DNA of 64,000 nucleotides from Chlorobiaceae bacterium (GTDB lineage: Bacteria > Bacteroidota > Chlorobiia > Chlorobiales > Chlorobiaceae). Position numbers and translations under genes: made by a program. The stretch lies in the NCBI GenBank assembly GCA_013334965.1, contig JAAXWO010000008.1, positions 62,001 to 126,000 of the forward strand, read 5' to 3'. The notes below the pieces were generated by a model. That model saw only the letters and a program-made list of their open reading frames with translations, did not search any database and was not told the origin of the DNA. Every line of letters begins with the position of its first letter. Position 1 is the stretch's first letter. Below, one piece after another: positions 26,762 to 36,685 of the stretch.

Positions 26762-26806
26762 CGCCCCCCCGATGACGCTTTATCAATACACAAAAACCCC
26801 ATCATT

Positions 26807-26971
26807 ATGGAACAATGGAGATGCACGATATGCGGATATGTTTACAATCCTGAAACAGGAGACCCCGACGAGGGAATTCCGGCAGGGACAGCCTTCGAAT
26901 CGATTCCCGAAAGCTGGTCATGCCCGGTGTGCGGAGTCGGAAAGGACGATTTCAGGAATATCGAATCCTGA
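26807..26971 (+). CDS. Rubredoxin 2
   Basis: 54 residues, the canonical rubredoxin size, 45 bases after rubredoxin 1. Ligand pairs CTICGYVYNP and SCPVCGVGKDDF. The two proteins share the core (YVY-P--GDPD---P-G--FE--P--W-CPVC) but differ clearly, so this is an older duplication and not a recent repeat. It converges with the LolC/E-type gene on the other strand. Confidence 0.95.
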   Translation: MEQWRCTICGYVYNPETGDPDEGIPAGTAFESIPESWSCPVCGVGKDDFRNIES

Positions 26972-26980
26972 GACGCAGGA

Positions 26981-28231
26981 TCAGTCGAGCTTGCTGTCCA
27001 GGGATTTGCTCGTGGCGATGGTGGCTGCCTTGCCGGCAGGATAAAGGCTGACCAGAAGGCAGAGGAGAACGGTCGAAACCCCTACGACCAGGAAATCCAA
27101 CGTTTTCATGCTGACTGGATAAGCAGAGATGATGAACGCGCTTTTGGAAGGAAGCTGGACGAACCCGTAGAGCTCCTGCGCACGGCAGATGCACCAGGCG
27201 ACGACCGATCCTGTCGCAGTCCCGACCAGGCCGGTAAGGGCTCCCTCCACGATGAAAATAGTCATGAACTGAGGCCGTTCCATACCCAGGCAGCGCAGGT
27301 AGAACAGCTCACGTCGCTTGTCGATGACGGTCATGGCCAGTGAACCCGCAAGGCTGAGCAGCGCGACCATGATCACCAGCATCAGGACGCTGAAACTGGA
27401 CCACTTTTCAAGCTGCATGACCGCAAACATGTCGCGGCGCTTTTCCTGGAGCGTCCTTACCTGGAATTGACCTTCGAGGTGGTTGGTCGCGACCCACTTG
27501 CGAAGATTCCGCTCAAGTCCTTCGTCGGACTCCCCTTTTCTCGCATGGATATCGATGCCGGAGTATCGACCTTCGTCAAGCAGCAGTATGTTCTGCGCCA
27601 TCGAGACAGGCGTGAGCACATAACGGTCATCAAAAATTTTCTGGAGCGAAAAGAGAGAGCCTATCCCGGTATCGCTCATTGAAAGCGCCGGCAGCAGATA
27701 TGGCTCCGAAAGCGACTGAAGCCCCACGGAGATCAGTTCAGGGCTGAAAAGGCGAACCTGCCGCTCTGGATAAAGGCCAAGCCGTGATGCGAGCACTGTC
27801 CCTACCGAAACGGTGCTTTCACTGAAGTAGGGTTCGTTGTGTCGCGTCTCCTTCCTGAGCCGTTCATGTCCTGCATCGGTAAGCCCCTTGACAACGACCA
27901 GCTCGCTGCGCCCCGAGGTCGTCAGTATGGCCTGCCCTTCAGCGAATGGCTGAGCCCATCCGACGCCATCGATCTTTCTTATTGAGGCCAAAAGGGAATC
28001 TGAAACCATCATCGAGCGCCCCTGGGCCGCCACGAGCTGTACGGGGCTCTCGATCGTCACGAAAAGGTCCCTTGCCAGTTTCTGGAAACCGTTGAGCACG
28101 CTCATCACGACAAGCAGGGTCGAGACCCCGATGATGATGCCTCCCAGGCTTATGCCTGAAATGATGTTGATGACCCTGAACCGCTTACGGGCGAAACTGT
28201 AGCGACCCGCTATCCAGAAACCTGTTTTCAT
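26981..28231 (-). CDS. LolC/LolE-type ABC permease (A)
   Basis: 416 residues with the FtsX/MacB-type layout: N-terminal helix (residues about 20-45, [19 protein letters not shown]), a large periplasmic domain of about 200 residues, then three helices. The start [20 protein letters not shown] is typical of LolC/E, which extract lipoproteins from the inner membrane. No LolD ATPase gene is beside it. A paralogue lies at 29079-30347. Confidence 0.9.
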   Translation of the reverse strand: MKTGFWIAGRYSFARKRFRVINIISGISLGGIIIGVSTLLVVMSVLNGFQKLARDLFVTIESPVQLVAAQGRSMMVSDSLLASIRKIDGVGWAQPFAEGQAILTTSGRSELVVVKGLTDAGHERLRKETRHNEPYFSESTVSVGTVLASRLGLYPERQVRLFSPELISVGLQSLSEPYLLPALSMSDTGIGSLFSLQKIFDDRYVLTPVSMAQNILLLDEGRYSGIDIHARKGESDEGLERNLRKWVATNHLEGQFQVRTLQEKRRDMFAVMQLEKWSSFSVLMLVIMVALLSLAGSLAMTVIDKRRELFYLRCLGMERPQFMTIFIVEGALTGLVGTATGSVVAWCICRAQELYGFVQLPSKSAFIISAYPVSMKTLDFLVVGVSTVLLCLLVSLYPAGKAATIATSKSLDSKLD

Positions 28232-28343
28232 CGATCAATCTTGTTGCCTGTTCCCATAAATCTCTTTTCACCTGTTCTGTTCATTGCAACCCGGCAACAA
28301 ACGCCTGGAAGCTGATACCCTTGATCGCCGTTGTTTGCCGGCC

Positions 28344-28976
28344 TTAATGCTTCATCCCTCTCACCGTTGCAAGGATCAATGCCTCGATACCGAGCATGCC
28401 ACCGAAAAGATGGTTGAGTGAGCGTTGTTGCCTGGGCGTTTGCAGCAACCCCACTATTCTGGAAGCAAAACCTGCATAAGCGGCCAGGATAGTGAAATCG
28501 ATCAGGCACATGCTTATAGCCATAAGCAGATACTGTTTAAGCAACGGCCGACCTGAATCAAGGAACTGAGGCAATATCGCAAGAATGAATATCAGCGCTT
28601 TCGGATTGCTGGCATTGACTGAAAACCCTCGTAAAACGAGCGTTATCGGCCGAATCCGCTGAAAACCTGCACTCTTTTCTGGCACTTCTGAGGGCTTGGC
28701 GAACCATAACTTCCCCCCAAGATAAAGCAGATAGAGTACGCCAAGCCACTTGATCGTGGTAAATGCCGGTTGGGAGGCCGCCAGAAGTGCTCCCAAGCCG
28801 GCGGCAACCGCTGCGACCTGCAATATCAGGGCAAGTTGCAATCCTGCGACATGCCATATCCCCGAACGGAGCCCGTAATTCACTCCGGCAGACATTGTGG
28901 TGATGGTGCTTGCTCCAAGCGTGAGGCTTGAAACCAAAACAACCATGCAAAAACCCAACCACGTTTCAATGGTCAT
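28344..28976 (-). CDS. LysE/RhtB-family amino-acid exporter
   Basis: 210 residues from ATG 28976, the usual family size. Six helices; the conserved segment GFSVNASNPKALIFILAILP and the N-terminal helix with TLGASTIT. The frame is open further upstream to 29078, but that extra part is polar and not family-like. It lies between the two LolC/E-type permeases on the same strand and probably exports amino acids such as homoserine, threonine or lysine. Confidence 0.9.
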   Translation of the reverse strand: MTIETWLGFCMVVLVSSLTLGASTITTMSAGVNYGLRSGIWHVAGLQLALILQVAAVAAGLGALLAASQPAFTTIKWLGVLYLLYLGGKLWFAKPSEVPEKSAGFQRIRPITLVLRGFSVNASNPKALIFILAILPQFLDSGRPLLKQYLLMAISMCLIDFTILAAYAGFASRIVGLLQTPRQQRSLNHLFGGMLGIEALILATVRGMKH

Positions 28977-29078
28977 AACGAATGTATTAACAATCCTTCT
29001 CTTCGGAGAGACGCAACGCCCGAAACAAGGCGTCAAGGCATAAAACAACGATGAAATTCCCCGCCCCCGCAATATCAC

Positions 29079-30347
29079 TCATACGCCCAGCGCTGTGCCG
29101 GGTTTCAGGGATGCTGCGACCCGTGAAGGAATAAATGCGAACAATATGGTGAGCACGGCCACACCGCAGGATACGACAAGGTAATCCATCGGGTTGATCA
29201 TGATCGGGACATGCTTGATGAAATAGCTCTTTTCGGGTAATGTGATCAGGTGAAAATGTTGCTCGAAAAGCGACAACCCAAGGGCGATCAGGTTGCCGGT
29301 TCCAATGCCGACCAGCGAGATCATGAATGCCTGACCCATGAAAACCGCACTGATGCTGCCCGGCTTCAGGCCGAGAGCCGAAAGCATGCCGATCTCTCTC
29401 GTTTTTTCGATGATCAGCACCAGAAGCGTCGAAATGATATTGAACACGGCTACGACCGTGATGGTGATGACCAGGAGCGGCATGATGTTTTTCTGGAGCT
29501 TCAGCCACTCGAAGAGGTTGGCATAACGCTCGTAGACGGTGTAGGTGTAAAAAGGATACCCGAGTTTGCGGGATGCGGTTTCCGATAGCGTCCGGAGGTT
29601 GCGCAGATCGTCGACGTTGGCTTCATAACCTGAAATCAGTCCGGGGTTGTAGACGCCCTGCAGCCTTTTCAGGCCTGCGAAAGCCACGACATCGTCAAAG
29701 CCTTCAGTAAGACCTGTTTCATATATTCCGGCGACCTTTGCCACCTGGAGATCGAGCCCGGAAAGAAGCTGGACGATGCTCTCTGTCCCGGCGATGTGGC
29801 CTGGCCCCCCTTTGCCACCTATGCCGACAACCATAACCCTGTCCCCCGTTTTCACACCCATGCTTTCAGCCATCGACTTTCCGAGCAGAAGAGGCAACGG
29901 GCCCTCTTCATCAGACTGAACCGCCCATGATGTGGCACGCTCCTTGCCAAGGAATCTGGCGGACTCTTCCGGAGTGATTCCCCTGATGACGGCAGGAACG
30001 ATCGAACCACCCTCACCACGAGTTTTTCCCCTGCTCCTGAGCATGACGTTCATCTCAAGGAATGGCGAAACGGAGACGATCCCCGGAATGCTCTTCAGCG
30101 ACTGAATGTCGTGACGTGTTTCAGGAAACAGCCGCTCCTCGGGCTGCCTCACCTGCATGTGCGAAGTGAACCTGATAAGCTTGCCCTCGATGACGGAAGC
30201 GAATCCGTTGACGATCGAGAGGGTGAGAATCAGTGCCGCCGTGCCTACGGCGATGCCGAGGATCGAGGCCAGCACGATAAAGGTGGGTTTCGAAAGCGAC
30301 CGCTGCTTGAAAGCGAACCGGCGCGCTATGTAAAACTCGGTTTTCAT
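29079..30347 (-). CDS. LolC/LolE-type ABC permease (B)
   Basis: 422 residues, same architecture as the gene at 26981: FYIARRFAFKQRSLSKPTFIV, helix 1 (residues about 24-48), periplasmic domain, and three C-terminal helices including MPLLVITITVVAVFNIIST and EKTREIGMLSALGLKPG. It would pair with permease A as a LolC-LolE-like heterodimer, or each could be a homodimer. Start ATG 30347. Confidence 0.9.
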   Translation of the reverse strand: MKTEFYIARRFAFKQRSLSKPTFIVLASILGIAVGTAALILTLSIVNGFASVIEGKLIRFTSHMQVRQPEERLFPETRHDIQSLKSIPGIVSVSPFLEMNVMLRSRGKTRGEGGSIVPAVIRGITPEESARFLGKERATSWAVQSDEEGPLPLLLGKSMAESMGVKTGDRVMVVGIGGKGGPGHIAGTESIVQLLSGLDLQVAKVAGIYETGLTEGFDDVVAFAGLKRLQGVYNPGLISGYEANVDDLRNLRTLSETASRKLGYPFYTYTVYERYANLFEWLKLQKNIMPLLVITITVVAVFNIISTLLVLIIEKTREIGMLSALGLKPGSISAVFMGQAFMISLVGIGTGNLIALGLSLFEQHFHLITLPEKSYFIKHVPIMINPMDYLVVSCGVAVLTILFAFIPSRVAASLKPGTALGV

Positions 30348-30526
30348 TCAGGAGCAGCAGATTAAGTCGCGTTCACGCATGTTGTTCGCTCATCCTGCAA
30401 TTTGCTGAAAACACAAGCGACGTTGCAGATCGGAAAAAGCCTGCCGGATTGACAGGAGAGAAATATAAGGATTTCGTTTACCCATCAAAGGCTCCTGACA
30501 GGCATCCCCAAACTTGATTGTCGCCG

Positions 30527-31222
30527 CTACATGCCAAGAAAGGCCTTCTTGACATCATGGTTCTCCAGCAGCTCTTTTCCTGTGCCGCTCAGCACGATCC
30601 TGCCGGTTTCAATGACGAATCCCCTGTCGCTGATCCTGAGTGACTGGTAAACGTTCTGTTCGACGATGAGAATCGTAACCCCGCTCTTCCGGATCTCCGT
30701 AATCGCATTGAACACAATTTCGGTGAAGAGCGGTGAAAGCCCCAGGCTTGGTTCGTCGAGAAGCAACAGTTTCGGGTTACCCATCAATCCACGGCCGATG
30801 GCAAGCATCTGCTGTTCGCCACCGGACATGGTGCCTCCGAGCTGTTTTTTGCGTTCTGCCAGTCTCGGGAAAAGGGCAAAAACGTTTTCGAGGTTCTTCT
30901 GATAGGTTTTCTGCTGCAGGAAGGCGCCCATCTTCAGGTTTTCGATGACAGTCATTTCAGGAAAAATCTTTCTTCCTTCAGGCACGTGCACGATGCCGCG
31001 CTTGACTATGGCGTGGGCTGGCAGGAAATTAATCTCCTCGCCGTTGCAGATAATTGAGCCGTTTGATTTGACAATGCCAGAGATGGCGTTCAGGAGCGTG
31101 GTTTTACCTGCGCCGTTGCTACCGACGACAGATACGATCGATCCCTTTTCGATCGACAGGAAAATCTCGCGAAGAACGGGCATTTCACCGTATCCGGCAC
31201 ACAGCTCTTTGATCTTAAGCAT
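30527..31222 (-). CDS. livF: Branched-chain amino-acid type ABC transporter ATPase LivF
   Basis: 231 residues from ATG 31222 (MLKIKELCAGYGEMPVLRE). The frame is open further upstream but that part lies inside livG. Walker A GSNGAGKTTLLNA, signature MSGGEQQMLAIGRGL, Walker B LLLLDEPSLGLSP, and the C-terminal VETGRIVLSGTGKELL are LivF-like. Overlaps livG by eight bases; last gene of the importer. Confidence 0.93.
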   Translation of the reverse strand: MLKIKELCAGYGEMPVLREIFLSIEKGSIVSVVGSNGAGKTTLLNAISGIVKSNGSIICNGEEINFLPAHAIVKRGIVHVPEGRKIFPEMTVIENLKMGAFLQQKTYQKNLENVFALFPRLAERKKQLGGTMSGGEQQMLAIGRGLMGNPKLLLLDEPSLGLSPLFTEIVFNAITEIRKSGVTILIVEQNVYQSLRISDRGFVIETGRIVLSGTGKELLENHDVKKAFLGM

Positions 31223-31946
31223 TTGAGCTCCCTCCGCCGAGGTATGCTGCGATGACCTCCGGATTGGCGGTAATCTCAACGGGCGTTCCTTCCGCAAGTT
31301 TTTCTCCTGAACTCAGCACGACGATGTTGTCGCATATCGAAGTTACCGCCTTCATGTCGTGTTCGATAAAGACAATCGTCACTCCACGCTCCCTGAGTGT
31401 CCTGATGATTCCAAGGATGATCCCTGTCTCCGTCTTGTTCAGGCCGCCGCAGATCTCATCCAGAAGGAGCATTTTCGGACTCGTAGCCATTACCCTTGCG
31501 AGTTCAAGCTTTTTTTTCAGCCCTATGGGAAGAGAGCCTGCGAGTTTCCCTGCGTAGTTTTCAAGACCGACGACCAGCAACTCTTGCCTTGCAATGGTTT
31601 CCGCTTTTCGAAGGGCTCCGGTCGATGCAAAGGCCCCGACCATGACATTTTCAAGCACAGTCATGTTGCTCATGGGCTTCACCCTTTGCCATGTGCGGGC
31701 CATGCCGAGGCGACAGACCTGATCAGGCCGTTTCCTGTTGATGTTAAGGCCGTTGAAAACGATATCACCGGAGGTGACGGGATAATAGCCGGCAATACAG
31801 TTGAAAAGGGTCGTCTTGCCGGCCCCGTTGGGACCGATAAGACCGCAAATCTGTTTTTCCTCCACAGCAAAAGAGACCTCCGAAACGGCGACGTTGCCGC
31901 CGAAATGCTTGCTGACGTTATCGATACAGAGCAGTTTCCGGGTCAT
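31215..31946 (-). CDS. livG: Branched-chain amino-acid type ABC transporter ATPase LivG
   Basis: 243 residues from ATG 31946, which has a strong RBS (GGAGGGGG) and overlaps the livM stop (ATGA). Walker A GPNGAGKTTLFNC; signature LPIGLKKKLELARVMA and Walker B LLLLDEICGGLNKTE show the LivG/LptB-type variant of the signature. Pairs with LivF. Confidence 0.93.
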   Translation of the reverse strand: MTRKLLCIDNVSKHFGGNVAVSEVSFAVEEKQICGLIGPNGAGKTTLFNCIAGYYPVTSGDIVFNGLNINRKRPDQVCRLGMARTWQRVKPMSNMTVLENVMVGAFASTGALRKAETIARQELLVVGLENYAGKLAGSLPIGLKKKLELARVMATSPKMLLLDEICGGLNKTETGIILGIIRTLRERGVTIVFIEHDMKAVTSICDNIVVLSSGEKLAEGTPVEITANPEVIAAYLGGGSSNA

Positions 31947-32941
31947 TTCCCCCTCCTCAGCAGTCCAAGAATCCCTTTGGGCAGATAGAGGATGCAAAGC
32001 ACGGTTATGATTCCATAGACCAGTACATGCGCATGCGCAAGCCCATCCTTGAAAAACATTCCGATCGGAGATGTTTCCGACACGATGCCAATCCTGACCA
32101 TCGCATCCCCAAGAACGTTCGAACGAAGCATCTCGGCCAGGGGCACGAGAAGCGCGGCGCCGAGCAGGGGCCCCCAGAGCGTTCCGACTCCGCCGATGAT
32201 GGCGGTCAGCAGGATCTCTATTGAAAGTCGAAGATCGAGAACTGCGGTGGTATCGATAAAACGGATGTACAGTGCGTAGATGCTCCCGACGACAGAAGTC
32301 AATGCCGCAGAAATGAGCAGGGCCTTGTTTTTGTAGTAGGCGATGTTGATGGCGAGCGACGCTGCGGCATCCTGGTCTTCACGGATCGCCTGCAGGTAAT
32401 ATCCCGTCCTTGTTCTTCGAAGGTAAGCTGTGATGCCGAGCGTCACGACCAGGCAGCTGAGCATGCCATAGTAAAAAGGATTCTTGCTGTTCAGGTCTAG
32501 TCCGAGAAATGCCACATCGCTCAGGAGGATCCCCTGCGCACCTCCGGTAAAATCAAGATTCAGCACCGTCAGCCTGACGATCTCGGCGACGGCGATCGAC
32601 GCCAGTGCGAAATAATGGCCCTTGAGCCTGAAAACGATACTGCCGGTTACCAGTGCGATGAGGCTGGATACAACAATTCCTGTCGCCATGCCGACGAGCG
32701 GATTTGTGTTGAACACCGAAAGCATGATCATGGTGGAATAGGCGCCAGCGCCGAAATATGCGGCATGGCCGAAGCTGAACTGGCCTGCGTATCCTCCGAC
32801 GATGTTCCAGGCTGAAGCGAGCGTCGCCATCATGAGTAAGGTGATCAGGATGCCCGTAACGTAAGGGTTGTCCCCGATCAGAAGCGGAAGCGCAATGGCT
32901 GCAACGACAAGAAACGCTGATGCAATAGCCTGTTTCATCAT
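31943..32941 (-). CDS. livM: Branched-chain amino-acid type ABC permease LivM
   Basis: 332 residues with about ten helices. Family segments LASAWNIVGGYAGQFSFGHA, RSLVLDLR-like (TAVLDLRLSIEILLTAIIGG) and GTLWGPLLGAALLVPL are visible. It pairs with LivH in the membrane. Overlaps livH by four bases. Confidence 0.93.
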   Translation of the reverse strand: MMKQAIASAFLVVAAIALPLLIGDNPYVTGILITLLMMATLASAWNIVGGYAGQFSFGHAAYFGAGAYSTMIMLSVFNTNPLVGMATGIVVSSLIALVTGSIVFRLKGHYFALASIAVAEIVRLTVLNLDFTGGAQGILLSDVAFLGLDLNSKNPFYYGMLSCLVVTLGITAYLRRTRTGYYLQAIREDQDAAASLAINIAYYKNKALLISAALTSVVGSIYALYIRFIDTTAVLDLRLSIEILLTAIIGGVGTLWGPLLGAALLVPLAEMLRSNVLGDAMVRIGIVSETSPIGMFFKDGLAHAHVLVYGIITVLCILYLPKGILGLLRRGK

Positions 32942-33807
32942 TGATCTCCCTTTTTGCCGAACAGCCCCTGGGGACGGAACAGGAGTACGGCAAGGAACAG
33001 CACGAAAACCACGACATCTTTCCAGTCTGACGACAGATATACTGATGAAAGGGCTTCGACGACACCGATGATCAGTCCGCCGACGGTGGCGCCGACGACT
33101 GAGCCAAGCCCGCCGAGCACGCAGATCGTGAAGGCTTTCAGCAGGAAACTGTGGCCGGCCAGGGGGTGGATATAATAGGTCGGTGCGATCAGTGCGCCTG
33201 CCGCAGCAGCCAGCGCAGTTCCGATACCGAACGCAATGGCGGTGATTCGGGAAACATTGATACCCATGAGCTGGGCCGCTTCCCTGTTCTGGCTTGTTGC
33301 CCGCAGCGCCATCCCAGTCCTGGTTCCGGAAAGAAAAAGATAGAGAAGGGCTGTAATTCCGCAGGTGATGATAAACGACAGCAGCAATGGAACAGATACC
33401 GAAACATCCCTGAAAACGGTGAATGAGCTGCTCGAATAGGAGGTGGTCAGGATTCTGGGATCACTGGTGAACGCAAGAAGCGCGGAATTGCTCATGATCA
33501 GCCCAAGCCCTATGGTCAGCAATATCTGGTTCTGATGGGGATGATGGATCACCCGGTTGATGAAAACCTTCTCGAGAACATATCCGAACATGAACGCGAG
33601 AGGAATAATCAGCACGAGCGAAAGATAGGGATCGATATTGAGCAGGGTGAACGCGAAGTAAGCCAGATACATCCCAAGCATCATCAGGTCGCCGTGGGCG
33701 AAATTGCTGACGTTCATGACGCCGAAAACCATGGACATCCCCATGCCTGCAAGAGCATAGACTCCCCCAGTCAGTAATCCGGAAATCAGGGATTGAAGAA
33801 ACAGCAT
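32938..33807 (-). CDS. livH: Branched-chain amino-acid type ABC permease LivH
   Basis: 289 residues from ATG 33807 (MLFLQSLISGLLTGGVYALA). The frame continues upstream to 33873, but the family homology and first helix start here. Segments MVFGVMNVSNFAHGDLMMLG and GLGSVVGATVGGLIIGVVE are characteristic. Length fits LivH and is shorter than the fused UrtB of urea transporters. Confidence 0.92.
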   Translation of the reverse strand: MLFLQSLISGLLTGGVYALAGMGMSMVFGVMNVSNFAHGDLMMLGMYLAYFAFTLLNIDPYLSLVLIIPLAFMFGYVLEKVFINRVIHHPHQNQILLTIGLGLIMSNSALLAFTSDPRILTTSYSSSSFTVFRDVSVSVPLLLSFIITCGITALLYLFLSGTRTGMALRATSQNREAAQLMGINVSRITAIAFGIGTALAAAAGALIAPTYYIHPLAGHSFLLKAFTICVLGGLGSVVGATVGGLIIGVVEALSSVYLSSDWKDVVVFVLFLAVLLFRPQGLFGKKGDQ

Positions 33808-33881
33808 CGTGTGAGTAGCTGAGAGTGACAACGATTGTGACCGGAATTCCGGCAACCGGAACGAATATAGCATGATGAGGC

Positions 33882-33923
33882 TAAAAAAACAGGGCGCTTC
33901 ATGAGAACCATGCGAGCGCCCTG
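33882..33923 (-). terminator. Terminator between livK and livH
   Basis: A perfect 9-bp stem (33890-33898 with 33915-33923) followed on the minus strand by seven or eight Ts. It lies just after livK and before livH, so it probably lowers read-through and keeps the binding protein in excess of the membrane parts. Confidence 0.85.
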
Positions 33924-33951
33924 CCCGAAACAGATTTAACTTTGCGGCATC

Positions 33952-35115
33952 TCAACGCCGGAAGGGATACACGATATTCTTTTTGCTGAACTGTGCAGGA
34001 TAGACGGTCTCATAGGAGCCGTTCTGGATCTGCTGCACCAGCATGGAGTGGTTGTTCTGGTTGGTGAAACCGGAATAGTCCGAAAACCTTACCGGCCCCA
34101 TGATGCCGTTCCAGCTCCCGTTTTTCAACGTAGTTCTGAGCTTGACGGGATCTTCGGTTTTCGATGCCGTCTCGATCATGATCCGCATCGCCTCGTATGC
34201 GCAGGCAGCATGATATGAGGGCTCCTTTCCGAACCTTGCCTTGTAACGCTTCCCGAAATCCGATGCACCGGGCCAGTTGACGTCATCGGTCCACTGCGTG
34301 GCAGAAACCACCAGATTGGAAATATCCTTCTGCTGGGCGAATTGCGCTGTGGTATATCCTGCGCCTGCGCCGAGGAACGCTTTTGGTGAAAGGCCGATCT
34401 CTTTGGCCTGGCGCATCAGCAGGATCGCATCGGCATCATAGGATACAAGGAATACCAGATCCGGATTGGCGGCCTTGACCTTTGCAAGCGTAGCCCGGTA
34501 ATCCGGCTGCCCCTGCTGGTACTTTTCGTTGGCGACCTCTTTCAGTCCCATGGAGAGAGCGTTTTCCTGGGCAGTCTTTACGGTCGACACCCCAAAATCG
34601 TTTGCCGCATAGACATAGGCTATGGTTTTCGGCTTGAAGTCAGCAACTGCCTTCATGAGGACAAGCGAATAAACGTTTGCCGGCGCGTTGAGACGAAAGA
34701 CGTTCCTGTAGCCTTTCATGGTGATCTCCTCTTTGGCGGCTGCAGGCACGAGGATCGGCACATTGTACTGGTCGGCGCGCGATGCGACGACGTTCGCGCT
34801 GCCTGATGTATAGGGTCCGACAACGCCGATCACCCTATCCCGGGTCACGAGCTTTTCATAGGCCGCAAGGGCGTTTTTGGGGTCGCCGCCGTCATCCTCC
34901 CTGACGACCGTTACGGCATATCCCTTTGCGGTCATATCATCGACCGCCATGGCTGCTCCGTTGGTGAGGTTTTCACCGATCTGCGCCTCCTTGCCGGTAA
35001 TCGAGTTGATGAAGCCGAGCTTCACCGGCCTTGCAGCGTTGGCCGACAGGGGAAACAGGGACAAGGCAGCTACAGCAATTGAAAGAAGCTTTTGATTCAT
35101 AATCGCGTTCTTCAT
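33952..35115 (-). CDS. livK: Branched-chain amino-acid type substrate-binding protein
   Basis: 387 residues. Signal peptide ends SANA (about residue 27). Type I periplasmic binding protein of the LivK/ANF-receptor kind: VKLGFINSITGKEAQIGENLTNG, VIGVVGPYTSGSANVVA and KPKTIAYVYAANDFG. It is soluble in the periplasm and delivers substrate to LivHM. The ligand could be branched-chain or other amino acids, or amides; sequence does not decide. Met6 is an alternative start. Confidence 0.9.
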   Translation of the reverse strand: MKNAIMNQKLLSIAVAALSLFPLSANAARPVKLGFINSITGKEAQIGENLTNGAAMAVDDMTAKGYAVTVVREDDGGDPKNALAAYEKLVTRDRVIGVVGPYTSGSANVVASRADQYNVPILVPAAAKEEITMKGYRNVFRLNAPANVYSLVLMKAVADFKPKTIAYVYAANDFGVSTVKTAQENALSMGLKEVANEKYQQGQPDYRATLAKVKAANPDLVFLVSYDADAILLMRQAKEIGLSPKAFLGAGAGYTTAQFAQQKDISNLVVSATQWTDDVNWPGASDFGKRYKARFGKEPSYHAACAYEAMRIMIETASKTEDPVKLRTTLKNGSWNGIMGPVRFSDYSGFTNQNNHSMLVQQIQNGSYETVYPAQFSKKNIVYPFRR

Positions 35116-35403
35116 TTTGTTGTTGAATCAGGCATGAACTGAATAAATTGATGAATACGAGATGTCGTTTGTCGATGCACCGCTGCTTATCGGCAGAATA
35201 ACGGCTGATCTCCAGCAGCATGAACAACGAACAAGTCGAAAAGCAGGAGCGTTTCGCCCGGTTGAACAGACGCTACCCTGCTAAAAAGTAAATTCATTAA
35301 GCCAGAGCGCGAATCACCGTGAGCGTATAATTTACGCATTATCCCCAAAAACACAATCATCTTTTGTTTTGACTCCCGACTGATTCATTCAGTGCGGCGA
35401 CGC

Positions 35404-36681
35404 TCATTCAGATTCGCAGGCCTTCAGGGGAACGCAGTAGGCAACAACCTTGTTCCGTCCCCCCGCCTTGGCTTCGTAGAGCGCATGATCGGCATTGTTG
35501 ATCAGAGAATACCAGTCGCCCGCGTCATCCGGCCATGTGGCGACCCCGATGCTGACCGTCAACTGTCCGCCCGGCTGGTTGTGCTCATGTTCGAACGGCT
35601 CTGCGCTTATGACCTGCCGAAGCCTTTCGGAGATCTCCATGGCAACATTCCTGTCGGTGTTCGGAAACAGCACGGCGAACTCTTCGCCGCCGAACCTTGA
35701 GGGAATATCGGTAATCCGGCACTCCTGCTTGATGATTTCGGCCATCCGGGACAGTACCCGATCTCCTGCTATATGGCCGAAACGGTCATTGTATCGCTTG
35801 AAATGGTCGATATCGATCATTGCCAGCGAGATATCAGTTCCAAACCTCTTGGCGCGTTCAACATCGATGATGAGATGCTCCTTGAAATGACGGTAATTAT
35901 AGAGGCTGGTTTTTTCATCGCGGATGTAGATCTCGTCGAGTTTCTTGTTCTTCTCCTCGATGTCGCGGCAAAGTCCCGCAACGGACTCGGTGACATAACG
36001 TATTTCAGGGGATGGGTCCGGATCCGTCAGGATATTTCTGGCGGCTTCGGCAGTATCATGCACGCTTTCCGGAATGTTTTTGTTGAGCTGCGTCAGGCGA
36101 TGTGCAAGCAGATGAAGAGGAAGAAGAGAGTGTCGGTAGTTTGATACAAGAAGCCTGCTCTCGGTCACTACGATGATTGCCAGCAACACGATCATGAAAA
36201 CGAGGTACATGTGGAGGTTCGTAATGATCGATGCGCTCCCTTTGCTGATTCTGCCTGTCGTCCTTGAAATCATCTCGTCCATGTCGAGGATCATGATCTG
36301 AAGCTCCTCGACGCTTAAAGATCCGGAAGCCGGTGTCTTGCCCTGCAACCATCCGGCCACAGCGCTTCCCTGCCGGATATCACCGCTTCGGCCGATTTCG
36401 GCGAACCGGACACGTTCGAACCTGAGCCTCGCCTGAAGCTGCTGAGACCTGCCCGCAGCAATTCGCTTGTCCTGCAACTGCTCATTTATTGTCGTTATGG
36501 CGCTTCGGCACTCCACCAGCTTCATGTAAAGGGCCTGATCATCGGTAACCATTCGTAGCTGGGCAGACTGGTACTGCCCGAACCAGCCTGTTCCGGCTAT
36601 GGCGAGCAGCAATGCGGCCACACCGGTAATAATCGTCAGCCTGAAAGTGGCCTGTCCGTCAGGTTCCTGTTCCTTGTTCAT
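35404..36681 (-). CDS. Membrane-bound diguanylate cyclase (GGDEF)
   Basis: 425 residues from ATG 36681, four bases after the upstream gene; an in-frame upstream start would overlap that gene by about 115 bases. N-terminal helix (residues about 15-35), a periplasmic helical region of about 110 residues, a second helix (LVFMIVLLAIIVVTE), a HAMP-like linker, then GGDEF. The active site reads GGEEF, and the product-inhibition site RITD lies exactly five residues before it, so both activity and feedback are predicted intact. It makes c-di-GMP. Confidence 0.93.
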   Translation of the reverse strand: MNKEQEPDGQATFRLTIITGVAALLLAIAGTGWFGQYQSAQLRMVTDDQALYMKLVECRSAITTINEQLQDKRIAAGRSQQLQARLRFERVRFAEIGRSGDIRQGSAVAGWLQGKTPASGSLSVEELQIMILDMDEMISRTTGRISKGSASIITNLHMYLVFMIVLLAIIVVTESRLLVSNYRHSLLPLHLLAHRLTQLNKNIPESVHDTAEAARNILTDPDPSPEIRYVTESVAGLCRDIEEKNKKLDEIYIRDEKTSLYNYRHFKEHLIIDVERAKRFGTDISLAMIDIDHFKRYNDRFGHIAGDRVLSRMAEIIKQECRITDIPSRFGGEEFAVLFPNTDRNVAMEISERLRQVISAEPFEHEHNQPGGQLTVSIGVATWPDDAGDWYSLINNADHALYEAKAGGRNKVVAYCVPLKACESE

Positions 36682-36685
36682 GTAT

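Noticed and set aside
35319-35340. TATAAT in a short palindrome upstream of livK
   Set aside because: No -35 element at normal spacing in either direction, so no promoter was called.
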